Below are positions 42,961-52,045 of a stretch of DNA of 64,000 nt, piece by piece (the stretch's first letter is position 1; each line of letters starts with the position of its first letter). Below the pieces are notes generated by a model. That model saw only the letters and a program-made list of their open reading frames with translations. It searched no databases and was not told where the DNA came from. Both the position numbers and the translations under genes were made by a program. This DNA is from Galbibacter mesophilus (GTDB taxonomy: Bacteria; Bacteroidota; Bacteroidia; Flavobacteriales; Flavobacteriaceae), in the NCBI RefSeq assembly GCF_023721415.1, contig NZ_JAMQVC010000001.1, positions 1,488,001-1,552,000 of the forward strand. The letters run 5' to 3'.

Positions 42961-44493
42961 TTAATGTTTAAAATGGCGTGTTCCTGTAAACACCATTGCA
43001 ACATTATTTTCATTACAATAATCAATACTTAATTGATCTTTAATAGAGCCTCCTGGCTGTATAACAGCCGTTATTCCTGCTTTATCTGCAATCTCCACGC
43101 AATCCGGGAAAGGGAAGAAAGCATCACTGGCCATAGCGGCTCCATGAAGGTCGAAGCTAAATGATTTTGCTTTCTCAATAGCTTGTCTTAAAGCATCGAC
43201 TCTACTTGTTTGTCCTGTACCACTAGCGCAAAGTTGTTGATTCTTTGCAAAAACAATGGTGTTGGACTTGGTGTGCTTGCATATTTTAGAGGCAAACAAT
43301 AGGTCTTTTAACTCGTTTTCTGTGGGTTTATTGTTGGTTTCGTAAGAAAGGTCTTCCAAAACATCTGTTTTTAAATCCTTATCCTGTACCAAAACACCGT
43401 TTAAACAGGTGCGAACAGAAGTAATTGGCAATTCAATATCTTTCTGAACAAGAATAATTCTATTCTTTTTACCTTTTAATACTTCCAATGCTTCTTCGGA
43501 ATAAGATGGAGCGATAACCACCTCGCAGAACAATGAATGAATTTCATTAGCCGTTTCCGCATCAATTTCGGTATTTGCTATTAAAATTCCTCCAAATGCA
43601 GAAACTGGATCTCCTGCCAAAGCATCTAAATATGCTTCTTTAATGGTAGGTCTTGTAGCTACTCCACAAGCGTTGTTGTGTTTTAGAATGGCAAATGTAG
43701 GATCATCATTTTTGAATTCACCCATCAAGTTAACGGCCGCATCTACGTCCAATAAGTTGTTGTAGGACAATTCTTTTCCGTGTAGCTTATCAAACATTTC
43801 GTCCATATTTCCGTAGAAATATCCTTTTTGATGTGGATTTTCACCATATCGTAAAGTTTGACCTTTTTGCTCACTTACCTTGAAAGCTTCTATTTCTTCT
43901 GTTCTGTTGAAATAATTAAAAATAGCGCTATCGTAATGCGAAGAAACGTTGAAAGCTTTAGCAGCAAAACGTTTTCTGTTTTTTAAAGATGTTTCTCCAT
44001 TTTGCGCTGTAATTATTTCCAAAAACTCGGCGTAATCTTCCATGGAAGAAACACAGATAACATCCTTGAAATTTTTGGCCGCCGCTCTAATTAAAGAGAT
44101 GCCACCAATGTCTATTTTTTCTATAATATCCTGTTCTGAAGCTCCGCTTGCAACGGTTTTTTCAAAAGGATATAAATCAACAATCACAATATCTAATTGT
44201 GGGATTTCGTATTGTTTTAATTCTTCAACATCTCCTTCGTGATCCTGTCGGTTAAGAATACCGCCAAAAACTTTTGGATGCAAGGTTTTTACACGTCCGC
44301 CTAAAATAGAAGGGTAGCTAGTTACGTCTTCCACGGGAATAACCTCAATACCAAGATCTTTTATAAATTTCTCGGTACCACCGGTAGAGTAGATGGTAAC
44401 CCCAAGTTCATCAAGTTTTTTTACGATTGGTTCTAATCCGTCTTTGCTAAAAACAGAAATTAATGCCGATTTGGCCTGTTTTAGATCACTCAT
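42961..44493 (-). CDS. purH: Bifunctional AICAR transformylase/IMP cyclohydrolase
   Basis: A 510-residue enzyme for the last two steps of IMP synthesis. The N-terminal MGS-like cyclohydrolase domain (1-190) has ALISVFSKDGLEPIV, IYSTGGTEKFIKDLG, ILGGRVKTLHPKVFGGIL and IDIGGISLIRAAAKN. The transformylase domain (about 195-510) has LRYGENPHQKGYFYG, LKHNNACGVA, GDPVSAFGGILIAN, NGVLVQDKD and SDAFFPFPDCVEIA with C-terminal VMVFTGTRHFKH. Length is normal. A Bacteroidota-type promoter lies just upstream. Confidence 0.97.
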   Translation of the reverse strand: MSDLKQAKSALISVFSKDGLEPIVKKLDELGVTIYSTGGTEKFIKDLGIEVIPVEDVTSYPSILGGRVKTLHPKVFGGILNRQDHEGDVEELKQYEIPQLDIVIVDLYPFEKTVASGASEQDIIEKIDIGGISLIRAAAKNFKDVICVSSMEDYAEFLEIITAQNGETSLKNRKRFAAKAFNVSSHYDSAIFNYFNRTEEIEAFKVSEQKGQTLRYGENPHQKGYFYGNMDEMFDKLHGKELSYNNLLDVDAAVNLMGEFKNDDPTFAILKHNNACGVATRPTIKEAYLDALAGDPVSAFGGILIANTEIDAETANEIHSLFCEVVIAPSYSEEALEVLKGKKNRIILVQKDIELPITSVRTCLNGVLVQDKDLKTDVLEDLSYETNNKPTENELKDLLFASKICKHTKSNTIVFAKNQQLCASGTGQTSRVDALRQAIEKAKSFSFDLHGAAMASDAFFPFPDCVEIADKAGITAVIQPGGSIKDQLSIDYCNENNVAMVFTGTRHFKH

Positions 44494-44516
44494 TATTACT
44501 GTGTTGTTTAGGTTTG

Positions 44517-44546
44517 CAAAAGTAATTTATTTGCGTTAAAAACTAA
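44517..44546 (-). promoter_or_regulatory. Promoter of purH
   Basis: Minus strand TTA, 19 bp, TACTTTTG (plus strand 44517-44524 and 44544-44546). It matches TTG-N19-TAnnTTTG with one change in the -33 triplet and lies about 24 bp before the start codon. Confidence 0.7.
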
Positions 44547-44598
44547 GGTTGTAGAAAAGAAAATTGTTTGTTCAGAACAATTAATGTGTTTTATAAAA

Positions 44599-45057
44599 CT
44601 AATTAAGGATTTTTGCCACTTCAGCATTCACAAATTCCAAGAAATCTTCGTCTTCTTTTGTAAAAGGATCTGCAGTGTGCGAATCAATATCTATTTGTCC
44701 GATATTTTCACCATTTACAAAGAGCGGAATAACTATTTCTGCTTTCACAAAAATGCTACAGGCAATGTAGTTGTCTTGCGCTTTTACATCGGGAACAACA
44801 AAATTTTTATTGGAAACCGCCACTTGGCCACAAATACCTTTTCCAAAAGGAATAATAGTATGGTCGGTAGGTTCGCCAGCAAAGGAACGTAGTTTAAGTT
44901 CCTCCTGATTTCCGTTTTTAAAATAAAACCCCACCCAATCGTAATACGATATATTTTCTTGAAGGAGTTCGCAAATTTTTGTGAGACGGTCGTCTACAGA
45001 AACACTGTTTTCCGCAACGATATTTTTTACTTCTGCTTTGAGTTCTTGAAATGTCAT
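44599..45057 (-). CDS. GAF-domain protein, free-methionine-sulfoxide-reductase-like
   Basis: A 152-residue single GAF domain. Typical segments are ISYYDWVGFYFKNGNQEELK, GKGICGQVAVSNKNFVVPDV and AEIVIPLFVNGENIGQIDIDS. Cys76 (KGICG) and Cys100 (YIACS) are 24 residues apart, the spacing of two catalytic cysteines in fRMsr (YebR/Msrc family). The third fRMsr cysteine is not evident and the segment after Cys100 differs from the usual ACDAAS, so activity on free methionine-R-sulfoxide is likely but not certain. Monocistronic, with its own promoter and 105 bp before purH. Confidence 0.8.
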   Translation of the reverse strand: MTFQELKAEVKNIVAENSVSVDDRLTKICELLQENISYYDWVGFYFKNGNQEELKLRSFAGEPTDHTIIPFGKGICGQVAVSNKNFVVPDVKAQDNYIACSIFVKAEIVIPLFVNGENIGQIDIDSHTADPFTKEDEDFLEFVNAEVAKILN

Positions 45058-45071
45058 TTATCAAATTTTGA

Positions 45072-45101
45072 CAAAGGTAAAACAAAGTTCAGTTTTGGTA
45101 A
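45072..45101 (-). promoter_or_regulatory. Promoter of the GAF-domain gene
   Basis: Minus strand TTA, exactly 19 bp, TACCTTTG (plus strand caaaggta 45072-45079, taa 45099-45101), ending 15 bp before the start codon; the 5' leader would be very short. Confidence 0.68.
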
Positions 45102-45216
45102 AGGAAGGTGGTTAAAAGCTGAATTAGGAAAGGATAACATTTGCATCATTTTAACATTTTTCAGCAGTTTAAAAAAATAATTGTTACATTAGATTATAAC
45201 TAAAAAATAATCAAAG

Positions 45217-45432
45217 ATGAAAAGAATAATTTTAAGTGCAGCAATGCTGTTTGTGTTTACAGGAGCTTTTGTATCGTGTAAAGAGACAGAAAAAGAAAAG
45301 GAAGTAATTATTAAAGAAGAGCCTGCGGCGGAAGAGCAAGCAGAAGGTGTTCTTGAAAGAGCCGGTAAAGAGGTAGATGAAGAGGTTAATGAAGAAATAG
45401 ATGAAACGATTGAAAAAATAGGGGACGAATAG
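45217..45432 (+). CDS. Small acidic lipoprotein
   Basis: A 71-residue protein with a lipoprotein signal (MKRIILSAAMLFVFTGAFVSC, Cys21). The mature part of about 50 residues is almost all charged (KETEKEKEVIIKEEPAAEEQ and a Glu/Asp-rich tail) and probably a single helix. No domain is recognised. It stands alone with a strong terminator after it. Small charged lipoproteins of this kind are common in Flavobacteria; function unknown. Confidence 0.72.
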   Translation: MKRIILSAAMLFVFTGAFVSCKETEKEKEVIIKEEPAAEEQAEGVLERAGKEVDEEVNEEIDETIEKIGDE

Positions 45433-45455
45433 TCTTTTATAAATAATATTGCAAG

Positions 45456-45488
45456 AAGTCCGATGAATTTTCATCGGACTTTTTTTAT
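45456..45488 (+). terminator. Terminator after the small lipoprotein gene
   Basis: aagtccgatga (45456-45466) pairs perfectly with tcatcggactt (45471-45481) and is followed by ttttttat. It lies between convergent genes and may also slow minus-strand transcription from the pirin gene, though the T tract there is weak. Confidence 0.92.
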
Positions 45489-45491
45489 GGC

Positions 45492-46364
45492 TTAACTCGG
45501 CATTTCTATGTAAGAATTGTCTTCTGGAACTTTTGGAAATTCCTTATTTTTCCAACGTGTTTTCGCTTCCTCTATTTTGCTTTTATCGGAAGCTACGAAA
45601 TTCCAAAAAATGTGTCTTTCTTCTTCAAAAGGTTCACCGCCAAATAAAAGTAAGTGTGTGTTTTCAGCTACTTCAACTTTACAGGCATCTTCCGTTTTAG
45701 ATACCACCATGTTTCCAGAATTTATAACTTCATCACACGCTGAAATACTTCCTTTTACCACACAGATGCCAATTTCTCCTTTTACTTGGTCAACGATGTT
45801 CAATTTTGTTGCTTCAGAAGTCTTTATTTCAATCATGAATAATTCTGAATGAACAGGCGTTGGTGCTTTTTTTCCAAAGCCTTCGCCAGCAATAAGTGTG
45901 TAGTGCGCCCCATTTTCTTCCCATTTGGGAAGAGCATCTCTCTCAATATGATGAAATTCGGGTTCCATGGTTTCTAGTTCCTTTGGCAGCGCTACCCAAA
46001 TTTGAAATCCGTGCATCGTTGTCGTGGTTCCATTACGTAATTTTTCAGGAGTGCGTTCGGTATGTGTGACACCTTTCCCTGCGGTCATCCAGTTTACGGC
46101 ACCAGCTTTAATAATTTGATTGCTGCCAATACTATCTTTATGCTGTAGTTCGCCTTCAAACAAATAAGTAAGGGTTGAAAGGCCAATGTGCGGATGCTGA
46201 CCGATATCCACAAAATTGCCAGGTTTGATGGTGGCTGGCCCCATGTGGTCTATAAAAATAAACGGACCCACCATTCGCTTCTTACGGAAGGGAAGAAGTC
46301 TTCCTACCAAAAAATCACCAATATCCCGGGAGCGTTCTTCAATAATTAAACCTTTATTAGACAT
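45492..46364 (-). CDS. Pirin-family cupin protein
   Basis: A 290-residue bicupin. The N-terminal cupin holds the metal ligands of pirins: GQHPHIGLSTLTYLFEGELQH gives His-x-His, and a later His and Glu (KGVTHTERTPE) complete the site. RPVGPFIFIDHMGP-like start (RMVGPFIFIDHMGP) and HGFQIWVALP are family-typical. The C-terminal pirin_C domain follows from about 175. Pirins can show quercetin dioxygenase activity or act as redox-sensing regulators; which applies here is unknown. Monocistronic, transcribed toward the small lipoprotein. Confidence 0.92.
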   Translation of the reverse strand: MSNKGLIIEERSRDIGDFLVGRLLPFRKKRMVGPFIFIDHMGPATIKPGNFVDIGQHPHIGLSTLTYLFEGELQHKDSIGSNQIIKAGAVNWMTAGKGVTHTERTPEKLRNGTTTTMHGFQIWVALPKELETMEPEFHHIERDALPKWEENGAHYTLIAGEGFGKKAPTPVHSELFMIEIKTSEATKLNIVDQVKGEIGICVVKGSISACDEVINSGNMVVSKTEDACKVEVAENTHLLLFGGEPFEEERHIFWNFVASDKSKIEEAKTRWKNKEFPKVPEDNSYIEMPS

Positions 46365-46412
46365 GCTCTTTTTTAGTAAAAATACAGATTGTTACTCATA
46401 TTTTCACTGTAA

Positions 46413-47876
46413 TCATGGTTTATCGTACAAGCCTGTGTTTCCTTTTTCCCAAATGGTTAATAAATCTTCAATAACTTTAGGTTTGTCTTGAGCGATGTTT
46501 TTTGTTTCGTTTGGGTCTGTTATTTCGTTATAGAGTTCCAAGGTTGGCGTTTCTTCCCGGAAATATTTAGTGAGTCTGTAATTGGGTACTCTTACTGAAA
46601 TTCCATTATTGAAATAACTATACGCCGAATTTCTCCAAGTGTCGAGTTTCGGATTTTCCATCAAAGACACCATGCTCATACCGTCTATTTTTTGTTTTGT
46701 TTTGCTCCCAGTCATTTCTAAAATTGTAGGGTAGATATCGGTGGTGCTAACCACTTGTTCAACGTTATCCGCTTTTAGTTTTGGGTGTTTAATAATGAGC
46801 ACGCTTTGCAAGGCATTGTCAAAAATAGTGTGTTTTCCCCAAACTAGTTGATCGCCCAAATGCCAACCGTGGTCGCCCCAAATAACCACAATAGTATTTT
46901 CTGCCAGTCCACTTTCTTCCAATTTGTCCAGCACTTTTCCGATTTGGGCATCTACATAACTAACAGACGCCAGATAACCGTGCTTAATCTTTTTTGCGTA
47001 ATCGTTGCTTAAGGGCTTCTTTAAACTTGCTTTTTCTTCCCCAAGCTTATATCTGTTAAATTCGTTACTGCCATGCAAACTTGCTTCTGAAGTGTTTTCA
47101 GGAATTTCGGGGAATGGTGCGAGCGGAATTTCCTCTTCCTCGTACAAGTCCCAATATTTTTTGGGAGCCGTAAAAGGCAAATGCGGTTTAAAAAAACCAA
47201 CTCCCAAAAAGAATGGCTTCTTTTTCTTCTTTAACTCATCAAGTTTTTCAATCGCTAATTCTGCTGTAAGTCCATCGGGATAGCCCGTGTCTTCTACATC
47301 AGCAGCTTCGTAAGGTTTTACCAGATTTTCTTTATCATTTCTATTGGTTCCATCGGCATAGCCAAAAAATGCATTGTGCCCGGTTCCCCACTTTCCGTGG
47401 TTTAAAAGCATTTCATCCCAGCTCCCCGGAAGCTCTATTAAATCGCTTTTAGGCTGGCGATAGCCATAAACATATCCATCTGGATAATGGGAGATTTTTC
47501 CGATACCTACCGTATAATAGCCATTCTCCTTTAAATCCTGTAAAAAAGTTGTTGGACGATTTTCTGGCGCATCTCTAGCTATTTGTTTTGCCGCCGCTTG
47601 ATTGGTAAGGTCAACAGGCTTTTTTGGCAACAGTCCCGTTAATAAATTATATCTTGAGGCACCACAGGTAGGAACCGTTACAAAATGATTTTCAAATAAG
47701 GTACCGTTATTGGCCAGTTTGTCTAGGTTCGGGGAATGGACATATTCCTTTCCGTAACACCCTAATTCTGGTCTTAAATCGTCTACCGCAATAAACAGAA
47801 TATTTGGCGAATCGGTTTTTTGTGCATGAACACTAAAGGTTGAGGTTATAAGGAAAAGTAGCAAAAGCTGTTTCAT
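46413..47876 (-). CDS. Secreted sulfatase, iduronate-2-sulfatase-like (S1)
   Basis: A 487-residue secreted sulfatase (signal MKQLLLLFLITSTFSVHAQ). Metal site Asp-Asp in NILFIAVDDLRPELGCYG; formylglycine site Cys71 in PTCGASRYNLLTG, that is C-x-A-S-R rather than the usual C-x-P-S-R; second metal residues in VVIWGDHGWHLGD; ELYNEITDPNETKN near the C-terminus. It should remove sulfate from a sulfated glycan. It lies upstream of nothing in the same strand but follows the SusCD locus by 170 bp, beyond the thioredoxin gene, so a functional link with that uptake system is possible. Confidence 0.88.
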   Translation of the reverse strand: MKQLLLLFLITSTFSVHAQKTDSPNILFIAVDDLRPELGCYGKEYVHSPNLDKLANNGTLFENHFVTVPTCGASRYNLLTGLLPKKPVDLTNQAAAKQIARDAPENRPTTFLQDLKENGYYTVGIGKISHYPDGYVYGYRQPKSDLIELPGSWDEMLLNHGKWGTGHNAFFGYADGTNRNDKENLVKPYEAADVEDTGYPDGLTAELAIEKLDELKKKKKPFFLGVGFFKPHLPFTAPKKYWDLYEEEEIPLAPFPEIPENTSEASLHGSNEFNRYKLGEEKASLKKPLSNDYAKKIKHGYLASVSYVDAQIGKVLDKLEESGLAENTIVVIWGDHGWHLGDQLVWGKHTIFDNALQSVLIIKHPKLKADNVEQVVSTTDIYPTILEMTGSKTKQKIDGMSMVSLMENPKLDTWRNSAYSYFNNGISVRVPNYRLTKYFREETPTLELYNEITDPNETKNIAQDKPKVIEDLLTIWEKGNTGLYDKP

Positions 47877-47984
47877 TACGATAAATAGTTTTCATTAAAA
47901 TTATACAATTTTAAGCATTTTTAATTGGTGATGAAAAATGCTCACGAGAAAAGGAAGTATTGTTAGGAATATGAAATTAATTCC

Positions 47985-48015
47985 AAAAAAAAAGCCACCT
48001 CCGTTAGGAGATGAC
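47985..48015 (-). terminator. Terminator of the SusCD-thioredoxin gene row
   Basis: Minus strand GTCATCTCC-TAAC-GGAGGTGGC forms a 9-bp stem (two G-T pairs) followed by a run of T (plus strand aaaaaaaaa at 47985-47993). It lies 33 bp after the thioredoxin gene and separates that row from the sulfatase. Confidence 0.85.
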
Positions 48016-48047
48016 TCTTCAGTTGGCTAATCAAATATCACAAAAAT

Positions 48048-49352
48048 TTATTCAAGTTTAAGTAATTCAATCTTTCTTTTAAGGAGCATCTGTATGTATT
48101 TCTGCATCCTTACGCGATCGATTTTTGCGCTTTCAATATAGGCTTGGTTATAGGTTTTTTGTGCGGATGTTAAATCACCGAGGCTTTTGTACACATCTCC
48201 AAGAAGGGCCATGATGTTTACACGTTCCATCGTAGGGATGTTTTTTGCCTGAAGGGATTCTATAATCCATTCTTTGGCAGCTTCATTCTGTTCTTTGGTA
48301 ACTTTATTTCCAGGTTTGCTATAGATTATTTGAGCTGCGCGGGCTAGACCCATTGGGGAAACTTTGTCACCTTGAAGCTCGAAATACTCATTTTTTAGAG
48401 TAATGTATTTATCCGTGTCGTTCTCTTTGAATAATGCATACAAGGCATCCGAGTTGGTTTTTGCTAATTGATATTGTTTTTCATTATCACCATCAAGAAC
48501 GTTGTAAGCGGGTTTCATGTCGCCCTTAATTCTTTCCAAATGCTGCATGTATTCCTTATCTCCTTTTTTGGCAAGGTTGTTAGCAATATCATTGTTGTAT
48601 TGAATTACGTAAAAAGCAACAGGTTCTCCAACTTTTTCAATGTAACCGTCAAGATGGTCAACTATGTATTCCATAATCTTATCATCTTGGTCTTTAGGGT
48701 TGTGAAACTTCTTAATAATGATGTAATCCTCTTTGTTTACAAGAGCGTCATCGCCTTTGGCAATTTTAACATCGATGTAGTCGTTGAAAATTCTTTCTAC
48801 CCTTGTAATCCATTTTTTCTTATCCATTCCTTCCTGAAGCGACACAAATGCTGGAGCTTTGTTTAGAAGTTCAGACATTACTGCTAAATCATCTTTGTTG
48901 TCTTTGTAGGCGTCATAGATGTCTTCAAAACTTTTTTCATCACCTGTAACGGTTTTAGCCATTTCAGTGAGGTTTTCAATATCTAAAGAACCGCTCACCT
49001 TGGAAAGCACTTTTTCGTTGGCGTCTACAAATAGCAATGTTGGCATGGAACGTATTTGGTGTTCCTTAACTAAATCTGCATTAAGTTCTTCTTCAACATC
49101 TACTTTTACAGAAACAAAGTTTTCATTAAAATATGCTCCCAGTTCTGAATCGGTGTACACTTTTTTGTCCATCATTTTACACGGCGCGCACCAGTCTGCA
49201 TAAAAGTCGATAAAAAGTGGAACGTTTCTTTTGGCAGCTTCCGCTAGAGCGTCTTTGTATTTTCCTTCGAAAAAATTCACACCTTGCGCAAAGAGACCAT
49301 TAAAAGCGAGGCAAGCAATGATTAAAAATGTATATGTTGTTTTGTTTTTCAT
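48048..49352 (-). CDS. Periplasmic thioredoxin-fold protein with TPR region
   Basis: A 434-residue secreted protein: signal peptide (1-23, ending LAFNGLFAQ), thioredoxin domain (about 25-145) with the active site W54-C-A-P-C58 in YADWCAPCKMMDKKV and the cis-Pro loop RSMPTLLFVDAN, then a long helical part with a TPR-like C-terminus (MALLGDVYKSLGDLTSAQKTYNQAY). Such Trx-like proteins act as periplasmic thiol reductases or oxidases. It is the last gene of the SusC-SusD-fasciclin row and is only 29 bp from the unknown lipoprotein gene, so it probably serves that surface system. Confidence 0.87.
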   Translation of the reverse strand: MKNKTTYTFLIIACLAFNGLFAQGVNFFEGKYKDALAEAAKRNVPLFIDFYADWCAPCKMMDKKVYTDSELGAYFNENFVSVKVDVEEELNADLVKEHQIRSMPTLLFVDANEKVLSKVSGSLDIENLTEMAKTVTGDEKSFEDIYDAYKDNKDDLAVMSELLNKAPAFVSLQEGMDKKKWITRVERIFNDYIDVKIAKGDDALVNKEDYIIIKKFHNPKDQDDKIMEYIVDHLDGYIEKVGEPVAFYVIQYNNDIANNLAKKGDKEYMQHLERIKGDMKPAYNVLDGDNEKQYQLAKTNSDALYALFKENDTDKYITLKNEYFELQGDKVSPMGLARAAQIIYSKPGNKVTKEQNEAAKEWIIESLQAKNIPTMERVNIMALLGDVYKSLGDLTSAQKTYNQAYIESAKIDRVRMQKYIQMLLKRKIELLKLE

Positions 49353-49381
49353 TTTATTCTTGAGTTTTATATGAAATATTT

Positions 49382-49816
49382 TTATTCAACGGTTATGGTT
49401 ATAGCATCTTCTACCACACCGAAATAGTCACCGGCATTTTGAATACCAATACTAAGGATGTAATTTCCTGGGGGAGTTTCGGTGTTTATTGGATAAATAA
49501 TTTGTCCGAGTCCTTGCGTGGAAACTTTACTGGCAAAATATGCTACTCCTGCTTCATTTACATCTTCGGAACGAACGCTCTCCACTGAAAAAGTAAGCGG
49601 TTGCGTACCCAAAACACCACTTATTTTTTGGGAAACCCAAGGCGATTGGTTTTCAATTCGAAGAGCGTCTAAGCGGGGGTCTAGCTCTAAACGAATCGTC
49701 ATGGTGTTTGGAAGGTATTCTGCGTTTTCAATATCTAAAAAACCGACCTCTTTGCTGCATCCCCCGGCGGAGAATAAAAAGACAGTAGCCAAAATATATA
49801 GGATTGTTTTTTTCAT
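49382..49816 (-). CDS. Lipoprotein of unknown function in the SusCD row
   Basis: A 144-residue lipoprotein (signal MKKTILYILATVFLFSAGGC, Cys20). The mature part is all-beta in appearance (FLDIENAEYLPNTMTIRLELD, GTQPLTFSVESV, PGNYILSIGIQNAG) and could be a single Ig-like or BT_3987-like surface-binding domain, but I do not recognise it firmly. It follows the fasciclin gene by 11 bp. By position it is a candidate accessory surface lipoprotein for substrate binding, as SusE/F-type proteins are in other loci. Confidence 0.72.
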   Translation of the reverse strand: MKKTILYILATVFLFSAGGCSKEVGFLDIENAEYLPNTMTIRLELDPRLDALRIENQSPWVSQKISGVLGTQPLTFSVESVRSEDVNEAGVAYFASKVSTQGLGQIIYPINTETPPGNYILSIGIQNAGDYFGVVEDAITITVE

Positions 49817-49827
49817 AGAAGTAGTAA

Positions 49828-50424
49828 TTATAGTTTGTCGATTAGGTAATCATAGTGCATGGAGTGCACCACGCCATTGGAAGGCTGGATATCTGCTGAA
49901 GCTATTTGGGCATCCCTTACTTTAATACCATCGGCGGAATTGAATTTTAGAAAAACCGGACCAACACCATAAACGGGATCTATGTTTTCTTCAGAAAAAA
50001 GTTGAATTTCTGCGCCACCAATTGATGTGATAAAAACACCATCGTCTTGACGGGTAGGGGTTTCGTCACGTAAGTACACATCCGTAAAAACATGGTTCAG
50101 TAAAATTTGCCTACAAATAGCAGGATCAGTGTCTGCAATGGTTTCTAAATTCTGGTCGTATAACCATCTTCTAATGGAGTGGGAGGTAAGTCCCATGAAC
50201 ATGATTTCTTCATAGTTTGGGTCATCTCCGTTGAAAATATCGGTCAATCCGGCGTGATTAATCATCTCTACCGTTAATGCCCAGTTATAATCATCAGATT
50301 GTAAATATTGATAAATAGTCTTGTCAGGAAGGTTTCCTTCGGCTATACCGCTATCTATAAGGTTGTTTTCTGTGCAGCTCACGCCCGCAAAGAGTATCAA
50401 TAAATAAACTGTTATTTTTTTCAT
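49828..50424 (-). CDS. Fasciclin (FAS1) domain lipoprotein
   Basis: 198 residues from the ATG at 50424 (the frame reaches 50463 but overlaps susD). Lipoprotein signal MKKITVYLLILFAGVSC (Cys17). One FAS1 domain covers about 33-195: TIYQYLQSDDYNWALTVEMI, the first FAS1 box region GLTSHSIRRWLYD, ILLNHVFTDVYLRDE and the second box NGVVHSMHYDYLID. FAS1 domains mediate adhesion or glycan and small-molecule binding. FAS1 lipoproteins are found beside SusCD pairs in some Bacteroidota; here it lies 20 bp after susD and probably takes part in surface capture. Confidence 0.88.
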   Translation of the reverse strand: MKKITVYLLILFAGVSCTENNLIDSGIAEGNLPDKTIYQYLQSDDYNWALTVEMINHAGLTDIFNGDDPNYEEIMFMGLTSHSIRRWLYDQNLETIADTDPAICRQILLNHVFTDVYLRDETPTRQDDGVFITSIGGAEIQLFSEENIDPVYGVGPVFLKFNSADGIKVRDAQIASADIQPSNGVVHSMHYDYLIDKL

Positions 50425-50444
50425 TGATTTTATGTTTTTGTTTT

Positions 50445-52010
50445 TTAATCTACTCGGTTCCAATAGATGTTTTGTTTTAATAAGGAATTGTTGGTAAAGG
50501 CTGCTTGTCCAATATGTAAATACAGTGCCCCATCTTGAATGTCTTGATCGCTTAACAATGAAAACGCTTCTGGAAGTTCGGTGTCGATGTAGTTGTTTCT
50601 AAGTACATCATAATACCTTCCGTTTTCCATTAGCAATTCTTTTTCTCTCTCTTTGAAAATGGCATATTGTAAGTCTTGATCATCTGGAGCAGGATAAGGT
50701 GCGGCCTTAGCTCTGTTGCGTATTACATTTAAATCTTGAATGGCTGCCGCATCATTACCAAGTTTGGCATAACACTCTGCTCGGAGAAGATAAATTCCCG
50801 CCAAACGAATGTAAATGGAATTACAATTTAGTCCGGTCATTGAAGTACGGCCAGTGGTTTGACTGGTAACACGGAAAACACCTTCTTTAACTTTGTAAGG
50901 AAAGGCAAAAGGATGTCCGGCTGCTGCCATGGAATCTACTTTAAAGAAATATCCATCTTTTCTTTCGTCAGTACCTTTATACATGTTTTGTATGGTGCTT
51001 GCTTCAAATTTAAAAGCAACTCTTCCAGACTCTATATCTGCAGTACCAGCATTGGTATCTACTGGCCAGGTAAAATAACGCTCCATAATAGGGTTTATAT
51101 ATCCACCGGAGTTATCCGGAAGATAGAACCTTTGAGCTTCTAGAATGCTTTCCATCGCCATAGATCTTGTGATGGGTTCGTAACCGTTGAAGTTTTGATC
51201 CAGCATAGAAGATATATTTGGAGCCAGTGCATATTCACCTGAATTATCGCCAGAAATTAGGCTCGTACACCATTCTACAGATTTTGTATAGGAAGTAGAT
51301 GGCGTTATTGACGGCCAGTTGTAAAGTTCTGCCATGCTTCCCTGCCAAGCGTACATGTGCGCCAATAATCCGGCGGCAGCTCCTTTGTTTCCATATTGCT
51401 TCGATAGTAAGGCGTTTCCATCGTCATCGGTTAGTTCGCCGTATTTGCCTAATAAATTATGGGCCGCTTCCATACTTTTAATGGCTTCAGCAATAACTTC
51501 ATAATCTGCGCTATTTCCGTAGGCTTCAAAATTATTCGTTCCAGTGGTAATAATGGCATTTCCCCATATTCGACCTAATTCAAAATACATCCAACCTTTA
51601 AAAAAATGGGCCTGTCCCGTATAGAAATCAATTCTATCCTGAGGAATGTTACCTTGAGCCTGATCTATGTTTTCTAAAATTAGGTTACAAATGTAGATAA
51701 CATCATAATACTCAGACCAATCGCTGTATAACGAACTTTTAACCGTTGCCGGTACTAAATCTCTTAAGTTGCTAAACCCAATATTGTCGCATATGTCAGC
51801 TGCAGTTCCCATGGGTTGGTGTGTGTCATTACTAATTAGGCGTTGTACTTCCCCTTGAATGGAGATAAGAAAGCCCATTAGCTCGGCATCATCATCAAAA
51901 GCGTTTGTGATGGATTGTCTATCCTCTGGCTTAATATCAAGTGCATCTGCACAAGAACCAAAAAGGAACGTGATGACTAAAAATAGGGTATAAATTAAAA
52001 TTCGATTCAT
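50445..52010 (-). CDS. SusD/RagB-family outer-membrane lipoprotein
   Basis: A 521-residue lipoprotein (signal to Cys20, VITFLFGSC). N-terminal SusD-like TPR region with TGQAHFFKGWMYFELGRIWG, and a C-terminal RagB/SusD domain with YIRLAGIYLLRAECYAKLGNDAAAIQDLNVIRNRA and FKEREKELLMENGRYYDVLRN. It forms the lid over the SusC barrel and captures the substrate. The substrate is not predictable from sequence; absence of glycoside hydrolases nearby argues against a standard polysaccharide locus. It follows susC by 35 bp. Confidence 0.95.
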   Translation of the reverse strand: MNRILIYTLFLVITFLFGSCADALDIKPEDRQSITNAFDDDAELMGFLISIQGEVQRLISNDTHQPMGTAADICDNIGFSNLRDLVPATVKSSLYSDWSEYYDVIYICNLILENIDQAQGNIPQDRIDFYTGQAHFFKGWMYFELGRIWGNAIITTGTNNFEAYGNSADYEVIAEAIKSMEAAHNLLGKYGELTDDDGNALLSKQYGNKGAAAGLLAHMYAWQGSMAELYNWPSITPSTSYTKSVEWCTSLISGDNSGEYALAPNISSMLDQNFNGYEPITRSMAMESILEAQRFYLPDNSGGYINPIMERYFTWPVDTNAGTADIESGRVAFKFEASTIQNMYKGTDERKDGYFFKVDSMAAAGHPFAFPYKVKEGVFRVTSQTTGRTSMTGLNCNSIYIRLAGIYLLRAECYAKLGNDAAAIQDLNVIRNRAKAAPYPAPDDQDLQYAIFKEREKELLMENGRYYDVLRNNYIDTELPEAFSLLSDQDIQDGALYLHIGQAAFTNNSLLKQNIYWNRVD

Positions 52011-52045
52011 TTGCTTAATTTTTAAAAGCTTTTACGTGTTTAGTT

